From: a virus
Length of the DNA stretch: 21,673 nt
Reading direction: 5' to 3' (one strand)
Virus record (IMG/VR): IMGVR_UViG_3300037189_018674
Coordinates: 1-21,673 of that record
Shown here: piece after piece, positions 14,780 through 21,673 of the stretch
How positions within the stretch are numbered: position 1 is the first letter of the stretch
Layout: every line of letters starts with the position of its first letter
Translations under genes and position numbers: made by a program
The notes under the pieces: generated by a model
Database searches by the model: none
Seen by the model: the letters and a program-made list of their open reading frames with translations, nothing else
What the model was told of the DNA's origin: nothing

Positions 14780-15189
14780 TTGTTCATGATCTTGATGGCA
14801 ATGCAGTTAATTGGAGTTTAGTTGGTCATATAGCCAATGGTAGAATTAAAGATAAATCGTCATTTCATTTATCTGCCAGACAGATTATATCCGATCTTTT
14901 TCCAACTGTTCAAATTCTAGAAGAAGTGTCGATACCTTTAAGAAAATCAGAAAAATTATATTTAGACTTTTATCTTCCATTATTAAAAAAAGCCATAGAA
15001 GTTCATGGCGAACAACATTATAAATTTGTATCATTTTACCATTCGAACAAAATGAATTTTCTTAAAGCACAAAAAAGAGATCAAGAAAAAAAAGAATGGT
15101 GTGAAAAAAATGGAATATCTCATATAGTACTACCTCATTATCAAACACCAGAACAATGGAAAGCGCATATATTATATGACAACAAATAA
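14776..15189 (+). CDS. PD-(D/E)XK / VSR-like endonuclease
   Basis: The protein has 137 residues. The core reads L-Y-L-D-F-Y-L-P (Asp64), then A-I-E-V-H-G-E-Q-H-Y (Glu75, Gln80, His81), followed by R-D-x-x-K-x-x-W-C and I-x-H-I-V-L. This is the arrangement of the VSR/DUF559-type restriction-endonuclease fold: D, then E-x-x-G-x-Q-H, then a downstream R-D-x-x-K helix. It probably nicks or cuts DNA at joints or mismatches. Its coupling to the recombinase (ATGA at 14776-14779) suggests it resolves or trims recombination intermediates. It overlaps the next gene by 14 bases. The fold is moderately secure; the substrate is not known. Confidence 0.7.
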   Translation: MIVHDLDGNAVNWSLVGHIANGRIKDKSSFHLSARQIISDLFPTVQILEEVSIPLRKSEKLYLDFYLPLLKKAIEVHGEQHYKFVSFYHSNKMNFLKAQKRDQEKKEWCEKNGISHIVLPHYQTPEQWKAHILYDNK

Positions 15190-15682
15190 AACAGCAAAAG
15201 AAGAATTACATAACTGGGATGCGATACTTGATGAATATGAAACATCGCTATCCTTACCTAAATATTCGTCTCAATATGGAGTAGCAGAATCAGAGATAAA
15301 TCAATATCTTACAATGTCCCGAGATGAAATAGAAAAACTTTCACCAGAGGACTGTGCTCAAATATCTTATCGTTTAGCTCAATTTTCTTTTCATATACAA
15401 AGATCTATAAATAGAGAAATTGCTAGAATGAATTGGTCTGATGAATCAATTAAAGAAACTATTGCTGATGAAATTAATAACTATAAAGGTTACGGATTTA
15501 TAGAAAAATCTCTACAAGCAATTAAACATAATGACAAAGCACACTCGTTGAATTCAATAAAAAAATACGCAAAACAAAGAGTTGACAGATTGTCTTACAT
15601 AGCTAATAGTATCAAAAATTTGTCTGATATAATACTTTCTATACAAAAAATTAAGGTGCAATATGGATCCAGAACAAGTTAA
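15176..15682 (+). CDS. Unknown helical protein, possible replisome accessory
   Basis: The protein has 168 residues, soluble and predicted mostly helical, with a C-terminal half rich in Lys, Ile and Ser (residues 110-165) that suggests a coiled coil. The N-terminus has the compact pattern L-S-L-P-K-Y-S-S-x-Y-G-V-A-E-S-E-I. No enzyme motif or zinc ligand is visible. It overlaps the upstream nuclease by 14 bases and the downstream zinc-ribbon gene by 20. Its place between recombinase/nuclease and helicase/primase is where phages often carry helicase loaders, single-strand binding or mediator proteins. I cannot assign any of these from sequence. Confidence 0.55.
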   Translation: MTTNKTAKEELHNWDAILDEYETSLSLPKYSSQYGVAESEINQYLTMSRDEIEKLSPEDCAQISYRLAQFSFHIQRSINREIARMNWSDESIKETIADEINNYKGYGFIEKSLQAIKHNDKAHSLNSIKKYAKQRVDRLSYIANSIKNLSDIILSIQKIKVQYGSRTS

Positions 15683-16091
15683 GCAGTTAATTTCTCTTTT
15701 ACAAAGCATGTTAGTGTCTTCTCAGAACGCATCTTCTGGTGACGATATACCAGATGCTCCAGAAAGAAAAAAGACCAATGTTGACCCGGCCACTCCCAAG
15801 TCTAATATAAAAACACGCACCAGAAAAAAGGTGTCAGGAAGCAAAAACGAACCAACAACTCAGCAAAGCAACAATAAATTTGAATCAATGTCAGAGTTCG
15901 TTATGCATAAAGAAGATACAGAACTTGATAAGAAGCTGTGTAAAGCTCCTCCAGTTGCTAGATTAAGAGATTTTGAATTTGTAGATGTAACATGTAGAAT
16001 ATGTGGAAAAACAGAGAATGTAGCCCCTTCTCTTGTATTTGATAGTCCTTCAAGATATAAATGTAACAATTGTTCAACCCAGTCTGGTTAA
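15663..16091 (+). CDS. Protein with disordered linker and C-terminal zinc ribbon
   Basis: The protein has 142 residues. A short helical start (MDPEQVKQLISLLQSMLVSS) leads into a polar, low-complexity linker rich in Ser, Thr, Lys and Pro (about 21-72). A conserved-looking segment M-S-E-F-V-M-H-K-E-D (76-85) follows, and then a zinc ribbon, C111-x-x-C114 (CRICG) and C134-x-x-C137 (CNNC). It ends just before the helicase gene and overlaps the upstream gene by 20 bases. The layout (basic linker plus zinc ribbon) fits a nucleic-acid-binding or replisome-bridging protein. Function is not recognised. Confidence 0.6.
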   Translation: MDPEQVKQLISLLQSMLVSSQNASSGDDIPDAPERKKTNVDPATPKSNIKTRTRKKVSGSKNEPTTQQSNNKFESMSEFVMHKEDTELDKKLCKAPPVARLRDFEFVDVTCRICGKTENVAPSLVFDSPSRYKCNNCSTQSG

Positions 16092-16098
16092 AATTAAT

Positions 16099-17568
16099 AT
16101 GATACTTTGTGATCCTTCAGCCGAAAGAGCAGTTCTTAGTGGTATCCTAAAATATGGAGAAACTGCATATTTAGACATATCAGATATCTTAAACGAAAAC
16201 TGTTTTACCATAGACAGTAATCAAATCATATTTAAATGTTTAAAAAATATTTTAGATAAAGAATCAAAGCCAGTCATAGATATTGCTTCAGTATATTCTT
16301 CTGCAGAAGACCTGAAGCTTTCTCATGTTTTATTGCAAAAAGAAGAGAGCCAACATTTAAAGGCAGTATTCGATTTTCCTGTAGAGCCAAATAATGTTAG
16401 AAAATTTGCTTTAAAAATTAAAAAATTAGATATCGCTAGACTTCTACATAAAGAATTAGACAAGATACAAGATAAATTATTAGATATCAATGGTAATGAG
16501 TCAATATCCTCTATTATAGGAGTTGCCGAAGAGCCTATATTTAATTTTGCATCGAATTTAGCTGGTTCATCTTCTGAAGATGATCCACTATCAATAGCTA
16601 ATAATATTGATGATTATATTGAATATTTAAAATCTAATCCTGTTGATCAGATAGGAATACCTACTGGGTTTCCTGTTTACGACAAGGCTATAGGAGGAGG
16701 CTTGCGAAAGGGAACAATCAATGTTATTGCCGCAAGACCAAAAGTGGGGAAAACATTGCTCTCTGACAACATGGGATATTACATCGCCAATAATCTAAAA
16801 ATTCCAGTTTTGAATATGGATACAGAAATGACTAGAGAGGACCATGTTCATAGAATATTAGCAATGTCTACAGAAATAGAATTATCTAAAATAGAAACAG
16901 GACATTGTTTTAATAGCCCAAATTTAAGTGCAAAGATTGACAAGTCTATAACTGATTTAAAAGCATCTAGATTATATCATAAAAGTATAGCTGGAAAATC
17001 TTTTGAAGAACAATTAGCTATTATGCGTAGATGGATAATAAAAGAAGTTGGTCTTAACGATGATGGAACCGCAAAAGACTGTGTTGTATTTTATGACTAT
17101 CTTAAACTCATGGACAGTGCCGGTATCTCTCAAGATATGAAAGAATATCAGGTTTTAGGATTCATGATGTCAGAATTGCATAATTTTGCCATAAAATATA
17201 AGATTCCTATGGTCGCATTTGTACAATTAAATAGAGATGGTATTACAAAAGAAAGCACGGATACTGCAAGCGGTTCAGACAGAATTATATGGTTGTGCAG
17301 TAACTTCACAATATTTAAGAGAAAAAGTGATGAAGAAATAGCAGAGGATGGTACAGAAGCAGGGAACAGAAAACTATTACCATTGATTAGTCGCCACGGA
17401 GGTGGCTTAGACGATAATGATTATATTAATTGTCATATGAAGGGCTGGTGTGCTAAAATTACCGAAGGGCAAACTAGGCTAGAATTACTCAGCGGAAATA
17501 AAACAGGAAAAGATGGATTTATAATAAATGACGACCAAGTACAAGATGAAGAAATTCCTTTCGTATAA
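16099..17568 (+). CDS. dnaB: Replicative DNA helicase, DnaB family
   Basis: The protein has 489 residues. The N-terminal domain begins D-P-S-A-E-R-A-V-L-S-G-I-L, the typical DnaB opening 'P-x-x-x-x-E-x-A-V-L-G-x-x-L'. The RecA-like motor has G-I-P-T-G-F-P-V-Y-D-K-A-I-G-G-G-L-R-K-G, Walker A ARPKVGKT (residues 212-219), N-M-D-T-E-M after it (motif H1a), and Walker B CVVFYDYLKL (328-337). It unwinds duplex DNA ahead of the polymerase and recruits primase. I choose ATG 16099, seven bases after the upstream stop; an ATG at 16033 in the same frame lies inside the previous gene. No intein is present. The end overlaps the primase gene. Confidence 0.9.
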   Translation: MILCDPSAERAVLSGILKYGETAYLDISDILNENCFTIDSNQIIFKCLKNILDKESKPVIDIASVYSSAEDLKLSHVLLQKEESQHLKAVFDFPVEPNNVRKFALKIKKLDIARLLHKELDKIQDKLLDINGNESISSIIGVAEEPIFNFASNLAGSSSEDDPLSIANNIDDYIEYLKSNPVDQIGIPTGFPVYDKAIGGGLRKGTINVIAARPKVGKTLLSDNMGYYIANNLKIPVLNMDTEMTREDHVHRILAMSTEIELSKIETGHCFNSPNLSAKIDKSITDLKASRLYHKSIAGKSFEEQLAIMRRWIIKEVGLNDDGTAKDCVVFYDYLKLMDSAGISQDMKEYQVLGFMMSELHNFAIKYKIPMVAFVQLNRDGITKESTDTASGSDRIIWLCSNFTIFKRKSDEEIAEDGTEAGNRKLLPLISRHGGGLDDNDYINCHMKGWCAKITEGQTRLELLSGNKTGKDGFIINDDQVQDEEIPFV

Positions 17569-18691
17569 TCAACAGCAACTGAAGCATTTATCTGACATTA
17601 TCTGTGATGATATTGAAAGATTATTGCAAACTTTATGCATTGATGATTATAAACTACTAGACAAAATGGTTACAATGAGCTGCCCCGTTCATGGTGGGGA
17701 TAATGATTCTGCATTTAATTTGTACTATAAGGGAGATTCTTATAGAGGTAATTGGAAATGTAGAACACACGGATGTGAAGAGGTTTTTAAGTCATCAATT
17801 ATTGGATTCATCAGAGGATGTTTATCTCACCATAACGGATGGTCCAAGCTCAATGATCCAATGGTATCTTTTGATGATGCTTTAAATTTTGCTGTTAATT
17901 TTTCTAAGCAAGACCTTTCTAAAATTAAAGTATCAAAAAAAGCAACAGAAAAGCACAATTTCGTTAAAGCTATACAAAATATATCGTCTGAAAAAACTCA
18001 CCAAAATCAATCAGTACCTAGACAAATAGTAAAAAAATCATTAGATATACCATCCGAATATTTTATTGATCGTGGATTTTCTAAAGACGTATTAATTAAA
18101 TACGACGTTGGAGAATGTCGAGGTTTGGGAAAAGAAATGTCTGGACGATCTGTTGTCCCGATATATGATAACGATATGATGGGCATGATAGGTTGTTCTG
18201 GCAGATCTATTTTTGATAAATGCAATACATGCTCATGTTATCATGACGATAATAAAGCATGTCCGCCAGATAAAGATAAGTGGCTATTTTCTAAATGGAA
18301 GCACAGCAAAAATTTTAAAACACAAGAATGCTTGTATAATTTCTGGTTTGCCAAAGAGTCGATACTTAAGACCAAAACAGTAATAGTTGTTGAAAGTCCT
18401 GGCAATGTTTGGAAGCTAGAAGAGGCAGGAATCCATAATAGTGTTGCATTACTCGGTTCTTCTTTGAGCAATAAACAAAAAATGCTATTAGATATATCTG
18501 GAGCAATGAATCTGATTACAATTATGGATAACGACGATGCGGGGCAAAAAGCCGCACAAATCATTTATGATAAATGTTCTAGAATTTACAATGTAAAAAA
18601 TATAAAGATCTCTGCTCCTGATATTGCAGAAATGACACTATCTCAAATAGATCAAGAAATTAAACCATTCATTATAGGATATGATATATGA
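17546..18691 (+). CDS. dnaG: DNA primase, DnaG type
   Basis: The protein has about 381 residues and makes RNA primers. The N-terminal zinc domain has C46-x-x-H49 (CPVHGG) and C72-x4-C77 (CRTHGC), matching CHC2-type primases. The Toprim domain has V-V-E283-S-P-G and later D328-N-D330-D331-A-G, the metal-binding residues. Between them, residues 226-239 carry four extra cysteines (C226, C229, C231, C239), possibly another metal site. Residues 197-220 (S-G-R-S-V-V-P-I-Y ... G-C-S-G-R-S) belong to the catalytic core before Toprim. ATG 17546 (23-base overlap) and ATG 17528 (41-base overlap) are both open. It is shorter than cellular DnaG and lacks an obvious helicase-binding tail. Confidence 0.88.
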   Translation: MKKFLSYNQQQLKHLSDIICDDIERLLQTLCIDDYKLLDKMVTMSCPVHGGDNDSAFNLYYKGDSYRGNWKCRTHGCEEVFKSSIIGFIRGCLSHHNGWSKLNDPMVSFDDALNFAVNFSKQDLSKIKVSKKATEKHNFVKAIQNISSEKTHQNQSVPRQIVKKSLDIPSEYFIDRGFSKDVLIKYDVGECRGLGKEMSGRSVVPIYDNDMMGMIGCSGRSIFDKCNTCSCYHDDNKACPPDKDKWLFSKWKHSKNFKTQECLYNFWFAKESILKTKTVIVVESPGNVWKLEEAGIHNSVALLGSSLSNKQKMLLDISGAMNLITIMDNDDAGQKAAQIIYDKCSRIYNVKNIKISAPDIAEMTLSQIDQEIKPFIIGYDI

Positions 18692-19479
18692 AAATAATCG
18701 GAATATCCGGAAGAAAACAGTCTGGAAAAAGCACATTCGGTAACTTTGCAATTTCTATTTTTTTAGCAAAGCTTGATTATGCTAAATCAATATATATAGA
18801 TACCGAAACTGGCGAGCTTTTAGTATCAGACTTATTAGACGACGATAGGTTTAAGGGAATTTTTGATACAAGAATGTATAAAGAAGTATTTAATGACCAA
18901 AGAATCAACATAGCATTAGAAAAACTTAACAAGAAAGTTAAAATTTATAATTTTGCAGATATTTTAAAGAATGATATTTGCATGAATATGCTTGGTTTAT
19001 CATATGGGCAGTGCTATGGTGATGATGATAAAAAAAATACACTAACTGATATTATGTGGAAAAATATGCCAGGATATGAGGTGTCTAATTTAAATAGCTC
19101 TGATCATGATCCTAGTGGATACATGACAGCCAGACAAGTGATGCAGTTTGTTGGAACCGATATGTTCAGGAAAATGAAAACAGACGTTTGGGTTCGCAGC
19201 ACAATCAACAAAATATTAAATGAACAACCAGAAGTTGCCATTATTACAGACTGTCGATTTCCTAATGAGGTAGAATCAATTAGGAATATGGGAGGTTCAG
19301 TAATTAGACTAACTAGAAATCCTTTTAACTCAGATCACACAAGTGAGACAGTATTGGATAAAGACAATTATGATTGGTCTAATTTTGATCACATCATAGA
19401 AAATGATAATATCAATATTACTGAATATTTTGATCAGTCAAAAGCCATACTTTCTCAAATTATAGAAACTAATAAATGA
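18688..19479 (+). CDS. Deoxynucleoside monophosphate kinase
   Basis: The protein has 263 residues and belongs to the phage dNMP kinase family (T4 gene 1 / T5 type), which phosphorylates dNMPs to dNDPs for viral DNA synthesis. The P-loop is GISGRKQSGKST (residues 5-16). The typical middle motif T-A-R-Q-V-M-Q-F-V-G-T-D-M-F-R (about 147-161) and the segment I-I-T-D-C-R-F-P-N-E-V (about 189-199) are present, together with W-V near 166-167. It overlaps the primase by four bases (ATGA) and the next nuclease by four bases. With the reductase and dCMP deaminase it completes a route from ribonucleotides to dNDPs. Confidence 0.85.
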   Translation: MKIIGISGRKQSGKSTFGNFAISIFLAKLDYAKSIYIDTETGELLVSDLLDDDRFKGIFDTRMYKEVFNDQRINIALEKLNKKVKIYNFADILKNDICMNMLGLSYGQCYGDDDKKNTLTDIMWKNMPGYEVSNLNSSDHDPSGYMTARQVMQFVGTDMFRKMKTDVWVRSTINKILNEQPEVAIITDCRFPNEVESIRNMGGSVIRLTRNPFNSDHTSETVLDKDNYDWSNFDHIIENDNINITEYFDQSKAILSQIIETNK

Positions 19480-20519
19480 TAATTACATATTTTAGAAGCA
19501 GCTCATTTAATACACACAGTATGTGCGAACAACAATATTTTCTAGAATATGTGTTGGGGTGGAGAGGTCCATCAGGTCAAAAGGCAGACAAAGGAACGAT
19601 AGTTCATAAAGTTTTGGAGATTCTTGCTTGTATTAAAAAGGGGACGCAAGATAATCTATCTAAGATAAATGATGATATACTTGGAGATATTGATGTAATA
19701 AATTATGATTTAGACACAATTATTGATCAGGTATATTCTTTTTACTCCAAGAACTCTCCGCATCACAAATGGTCAAATAAAGATCACAAAGACTGTAAAG
19801 AGTGGGTTTATAAAGCTATTAATTTAAATAATGGAATGTTTGATCCAAGAAATAGAGATATACTTCAACCAGAGCAGCACTTTGACTTTGAGATTCGCAA
19901 GCCTTGGTCACAGTATTCCTATGACCTAGGAGACGGCAAAACTCTCTCAGGACACTTGGCTTTAAAAGGCACCATCGATCTTATTACAAAAGTAAATGAT
20001 GACACCATAGAGGTTATAGATTGGAAAACTGGCAAAAGACTAGACTGGGCTACCGGACAAGAAAAAACCCAGGAAAAACTTGAAAAAGATCCTCAATTAA
20101 AAATATATCATTATGCCATTAAACAACTATATCCAAATATCAAAAATGTTATTTTCTCTATTTATTTTATAAATGATGGTGGGCCATTTTCTATATGTTT
20201 TCATGATTATGATCTTTCTTCTACAGAAGATATATTAAGAGAAAAATTTAATCATATTAAACACACAAAAAAGCCTAAACTACATAAGAGTTGGATGTGT
20301 AGTAAATTATGTTTTTTTGGCAAAACAACATTTGAAGGAACGAATGTAGATCCTATCGAAGAATACAGAGATGGTCAATTATGTAAAAAAGATCAGACCA
20401 TGACCAAATGTGAACAAGTAAAACACGATCTTGACTTGTATGGAATCAATGGTATAATGCCAGTGTACAAGCACCCAAACCATACTTTTGGCCATTACAA
20501 AGCTCCGGGAAGTATGTGA
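19476..20519 (+). CDS. PD-(D/E)XK exonuclease, Cas4/RecB-like, with possible Fe-S cysteines
   Basis: The protein has 347 residues. The nuclease signature is His44 (G-T-I-V-H-K-V-L-E), Asp168 (G-T-I-D-L-I), D182-W-K184 (V-I-D-W-K-T-G-K) and Q207-x3-Y211 (D-P-Q-L-K-I-Y), in RecB-nuclease order. Cysteines at 17, 275, 279 and 303 or 312 match the one-before, three-after layout of Cas4/AddB-type iron-sulphur nucleases. It probably chews DNA ends for recombination or processes replication intermediates. There is no CRISPR array here, so a CRISPR role is not suggested. It overlaps the dNMP kinase by four bases and is followed by the polymerase gene. Confidence 0.85.
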   Translation: MIITYFRSSSFNTHSMCEQQYFLEYVLGWRGPSGQKADKGTIVHKVLEILACIKKGTQDNLSKINDDILGDIDVINYDLDTIIDQVYSFYSKNSPHHKWSNKDHKDCKEWVYKAINLNNGMFDPRNRDILQPEQHFDFEIRKPWSQYSYDLGDGKTLSGHLALKGTIDLITKVNDDTIEVIDWKTGKRLDWATGQEKTQEKLEKDPQLKIYHYAIKQLYPNIKNVIFSIYFINDGGPFSICFHDYDLSSTEDILREKFNHIKHTKKPKLHKSWMCSKLCFFGKTTFEGTNVDPIEEYRDGQLCKKDQTMTKCEQVKHDLDLYGINGIMPVYKHPNHTFGHYKAPGSM

Positions 20520-20542
20520 GTATTTTGATTAAATCCCACAAA

Positions 20543-20548
20543 AAGGAG
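20543..20548 (+). promoter_or_regulatory. Ribosome-binding site that decides the polymerase start
   Basis: AAGGAG sits nine bases upstream of ATG 20558. This is the strongest Shine-Dalgarno match in the region and points to 20558, whose frame gives the PHP-type N-terminus, rather than ATG 20577 in the downstream frame, whose AAAGG (20570-20574) is only two bases from the ATG. Confidence 0.7.
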
Positions 20549-20557
20549 AAAATATAG

Positions 20558-21673
20558 ATGGACGTGAATAAAGGATATGTTCCTTTGCACGTCCATTCTT
20601 AGAGAATCACATTATTCTCTACTGGATGGACTAAGTAAACCTAATCAGATAGCAAATAGATGTTCTTCTATAAGTGCTAAAAGTTGTGCAATAACTGACC
20701 ATGGATCAATATCTGGTTGTGTACAGTTTTATCAGGCAATGAAATCAAAAAATATCAAGCCTATATTAGGTTGTGAAATTTATGTATGCAAACAGGATTC
20801 TAATATAAAAGATAAATCAAATGGCGAACTAAGTCACTTTTTATTATTAGCTAAAAATTTATTAGGGTGGAAAACTCTAATTAATATAATATCAGAGTCT
20901 AACAAATCAGATAACTTTTATCGTAAACCAAGAATTAGCTTTAATAGATTGTCAGAGTTTTTAGATGGTAACGTTATTGGTTTTTGTGGACATCTAGGAT
21001 CATTTTTATCAGATATTATAGAGGCTAATAAAGACGATTATCTTACAGAATCTTTGTCCTATATATCTTATATGAAAGAGATATTTGGTAAAGATAACTT
21101 TTTTCTAGAAGCCCAATTAATAGATCAACAAATTAATCCATCACAATTTCAAATGACACAAGTTATGAGAGATTTGTCTCAAAAAACAGGAACAAAAATC
21201 ATAGCCACCCCTGATGCTCATTATTGTGAAAGACAGGACGCAATTGATCAGAGAATATTATTATGCAATAATCTAAAAACAACTTTAATAGATGTTAATA
21301 AAAAAATGCTTGTTAATGAGCAGATTCCTATGGAGTGTTTTTTCAGATCTGATAATTTTCATATTCCAGATATGTTAGAGATGCAAAGTATACACACACA
21401 AGAAGAACTAGAGAATACATTTTTTGTTGATTCTTTATGTGAGGAGTATTCTATTCTCAGTAAGCCATTACTTCCAGCTTTTGAATGTCCAAATAATTCT
21501 AATCCAGAAGAATATCTGAGACAATTATGTAGAGATGGTTGGAGAGAAAAGATAATGAATGATATTCCAGAGTCTGAGCACACAAGATATGCAGATAGAG
21601 TAAAATTAGAATTAGATATTTTACAAAAAGCTGGATTATCTAGTTACTTTCTTATAGTGCAAGATATTGTAAA
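20558..21673 (+). CDS. dnaE: DNA polymerase III alpha subunit (DnaE-like), frame-disrupted and cut off by window end
   Basis: This is the start of a C-family replicative polymerase, showing the PHP domain. From ATG 20558 the frame reads YVPLHVHS and then hits TAG at 20600-20602. The rest, HYSLLDGLSKPNQIA onward, lies in the +1 frame and is open to the last base. Visible PHP residues are His-x-His (LHVH, first frame), then D-H-G-S-I, G-C-E-I-Y-V, and T-P-D-A-H-Y-C in the second frame. A continuous ORF from ATG 20577 to the end exists but would replace the His-x-His motif with MFLCTSILRES and has a poor ribosome-binding site. Error, inactivating mutation, programmed +1 frameshift and short bypass are all possible. 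The catalytic polymerase domain lies beyond the window. Confidence 0.85.
20594..20618 (+). other. Frame break with hairpin and stop codon in the polymerase gene
   Basis: The sequence around the break has CAT TCT followed by TAG. ATTCT (20595-20599) and AGAAT (20603-20607) form an inverted repeat with TAG as the loop, and ATTCT recurs at 20614-20618. Ten bases (TAGAGAATCA, 20600-20609, or an equivalent set) separate the two correct halves, and removing them gives HVHSHYSLLDG, the consensus PHP opening. Alternatively, skipping one base at TCT-TAG gives HVHS-RES-HYSLLDG. Confidence 0.7.

Noticed and set aside
20558-20640. Amber (TAG) reassignment as an explanation of the stop in the polymerase gene
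   Set aside because: Reading TAG as an amino acid does not restore the frame: the next codons run to TAA at about 20636. TAG also works as a normal stop for the genes ending at 1462, 8004 and 11009.
1-21673. tRNA genes, CRISPR arrays, insertion sequences, attachment sites
   Set aside because: The gaps between genes are at most about 80 bases, with no cloverleaf, spaced repeats, terminal inverted repeats or transposase/integrase motifs seen.

Overview
The window reads as a piece of a tailed double-stranded DNA phage genome (or a prophage-like or uncultured viral contig). It is AT-rich and every credible gene lies on the + strand. Genes are tightly packed, with many ATGA/TAATG stop-start overlaps. 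Structural and lysis-type genes are followed by nucleotide-metabolism and DNA-replication genes. There is no rRNA, tRNA, IS element, CRISPR array or host housekeeping gene. The host cannot be named. The class II ribonucleotide reductase, PhoH and DnaE-like polymerase are combined in many phages of aquatic bacteria, but that is inference.

Region 1 (1-6114), virion and lysis side. The tail of a truncated gene is followed by two small fibre-like proteins (184-453, 462-1082). Next come a holin-like protein (1139-1462), three small membrane or hydrophobic proteins (1517-2848) and a papain-fold cysteine peptidase with a complete Gln/Cys/His/Asn catalytic set (2848-3771). A 776-residue probable virion or adhesin protein ends the region (3784-6114).

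Region 2 (6138-7307), small membrane and exported proteins. It holds a 58-residue membrane peptide, an exported protein with a four-cysteine zinc motif, a single-pass membrane protein and a three-pass GlsB/YeaQ/YmgE (transglycosylase-associated) family protein.

Region 3 (7344-10195), dNTP synthesis. A sigma70-like promoter with a perfect palindrome in its spacer lies so close to the dCMP deaminase gene that the mRNA should be leaderless. Behind it, translationally coupled, come a 47-residue membrane ORF and an adenosylcobalamin-dependent ribonucleotide reductase. A long RNA hairpin (10214-10266) separates this block from the next.

Region 4 (10278-21673), replication and recombination. In order: PhoH (TTG start), HNH endonuclease, a paralogous pair of unknown proteins flanking an FmdB-type zinc ribbon and a small acidic protein, a small HTH-like protein, an unknown protein, a RecA/UvsX-type recombinase, a PD-(D/E)XK nuclease, two unknown proteins (one with a C-terminal zinc ribbon), DnaB helicase, DnaG-type primase, deoxynucleoside monophosphate kinase, a Cas4/RecB-like nuclease, and the start of a DNA polymerase III alpha (DnaE-like) gene that runs off the window. 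These form a nearly complete replisome plus the enzymes that feed it dNTPs.

The most striking oddity is in the polymerase gene. Its canonical start (good ribosome-binding site, PHP-domain His-x-His motif) runs into a TAG after 14 codons, while the rest of the polymerase lies in the +1 frame. Removing 10 bases would restore a textbook PHP motif. This is an error, a mutation, or a recoding site (frameshift or bypass).

No stretch over 300 bases lacks a gene. The longest gaps are about 80 bases (10196-10277) and 71 bases (7308-7378), and both hold regulatory-looking structure.
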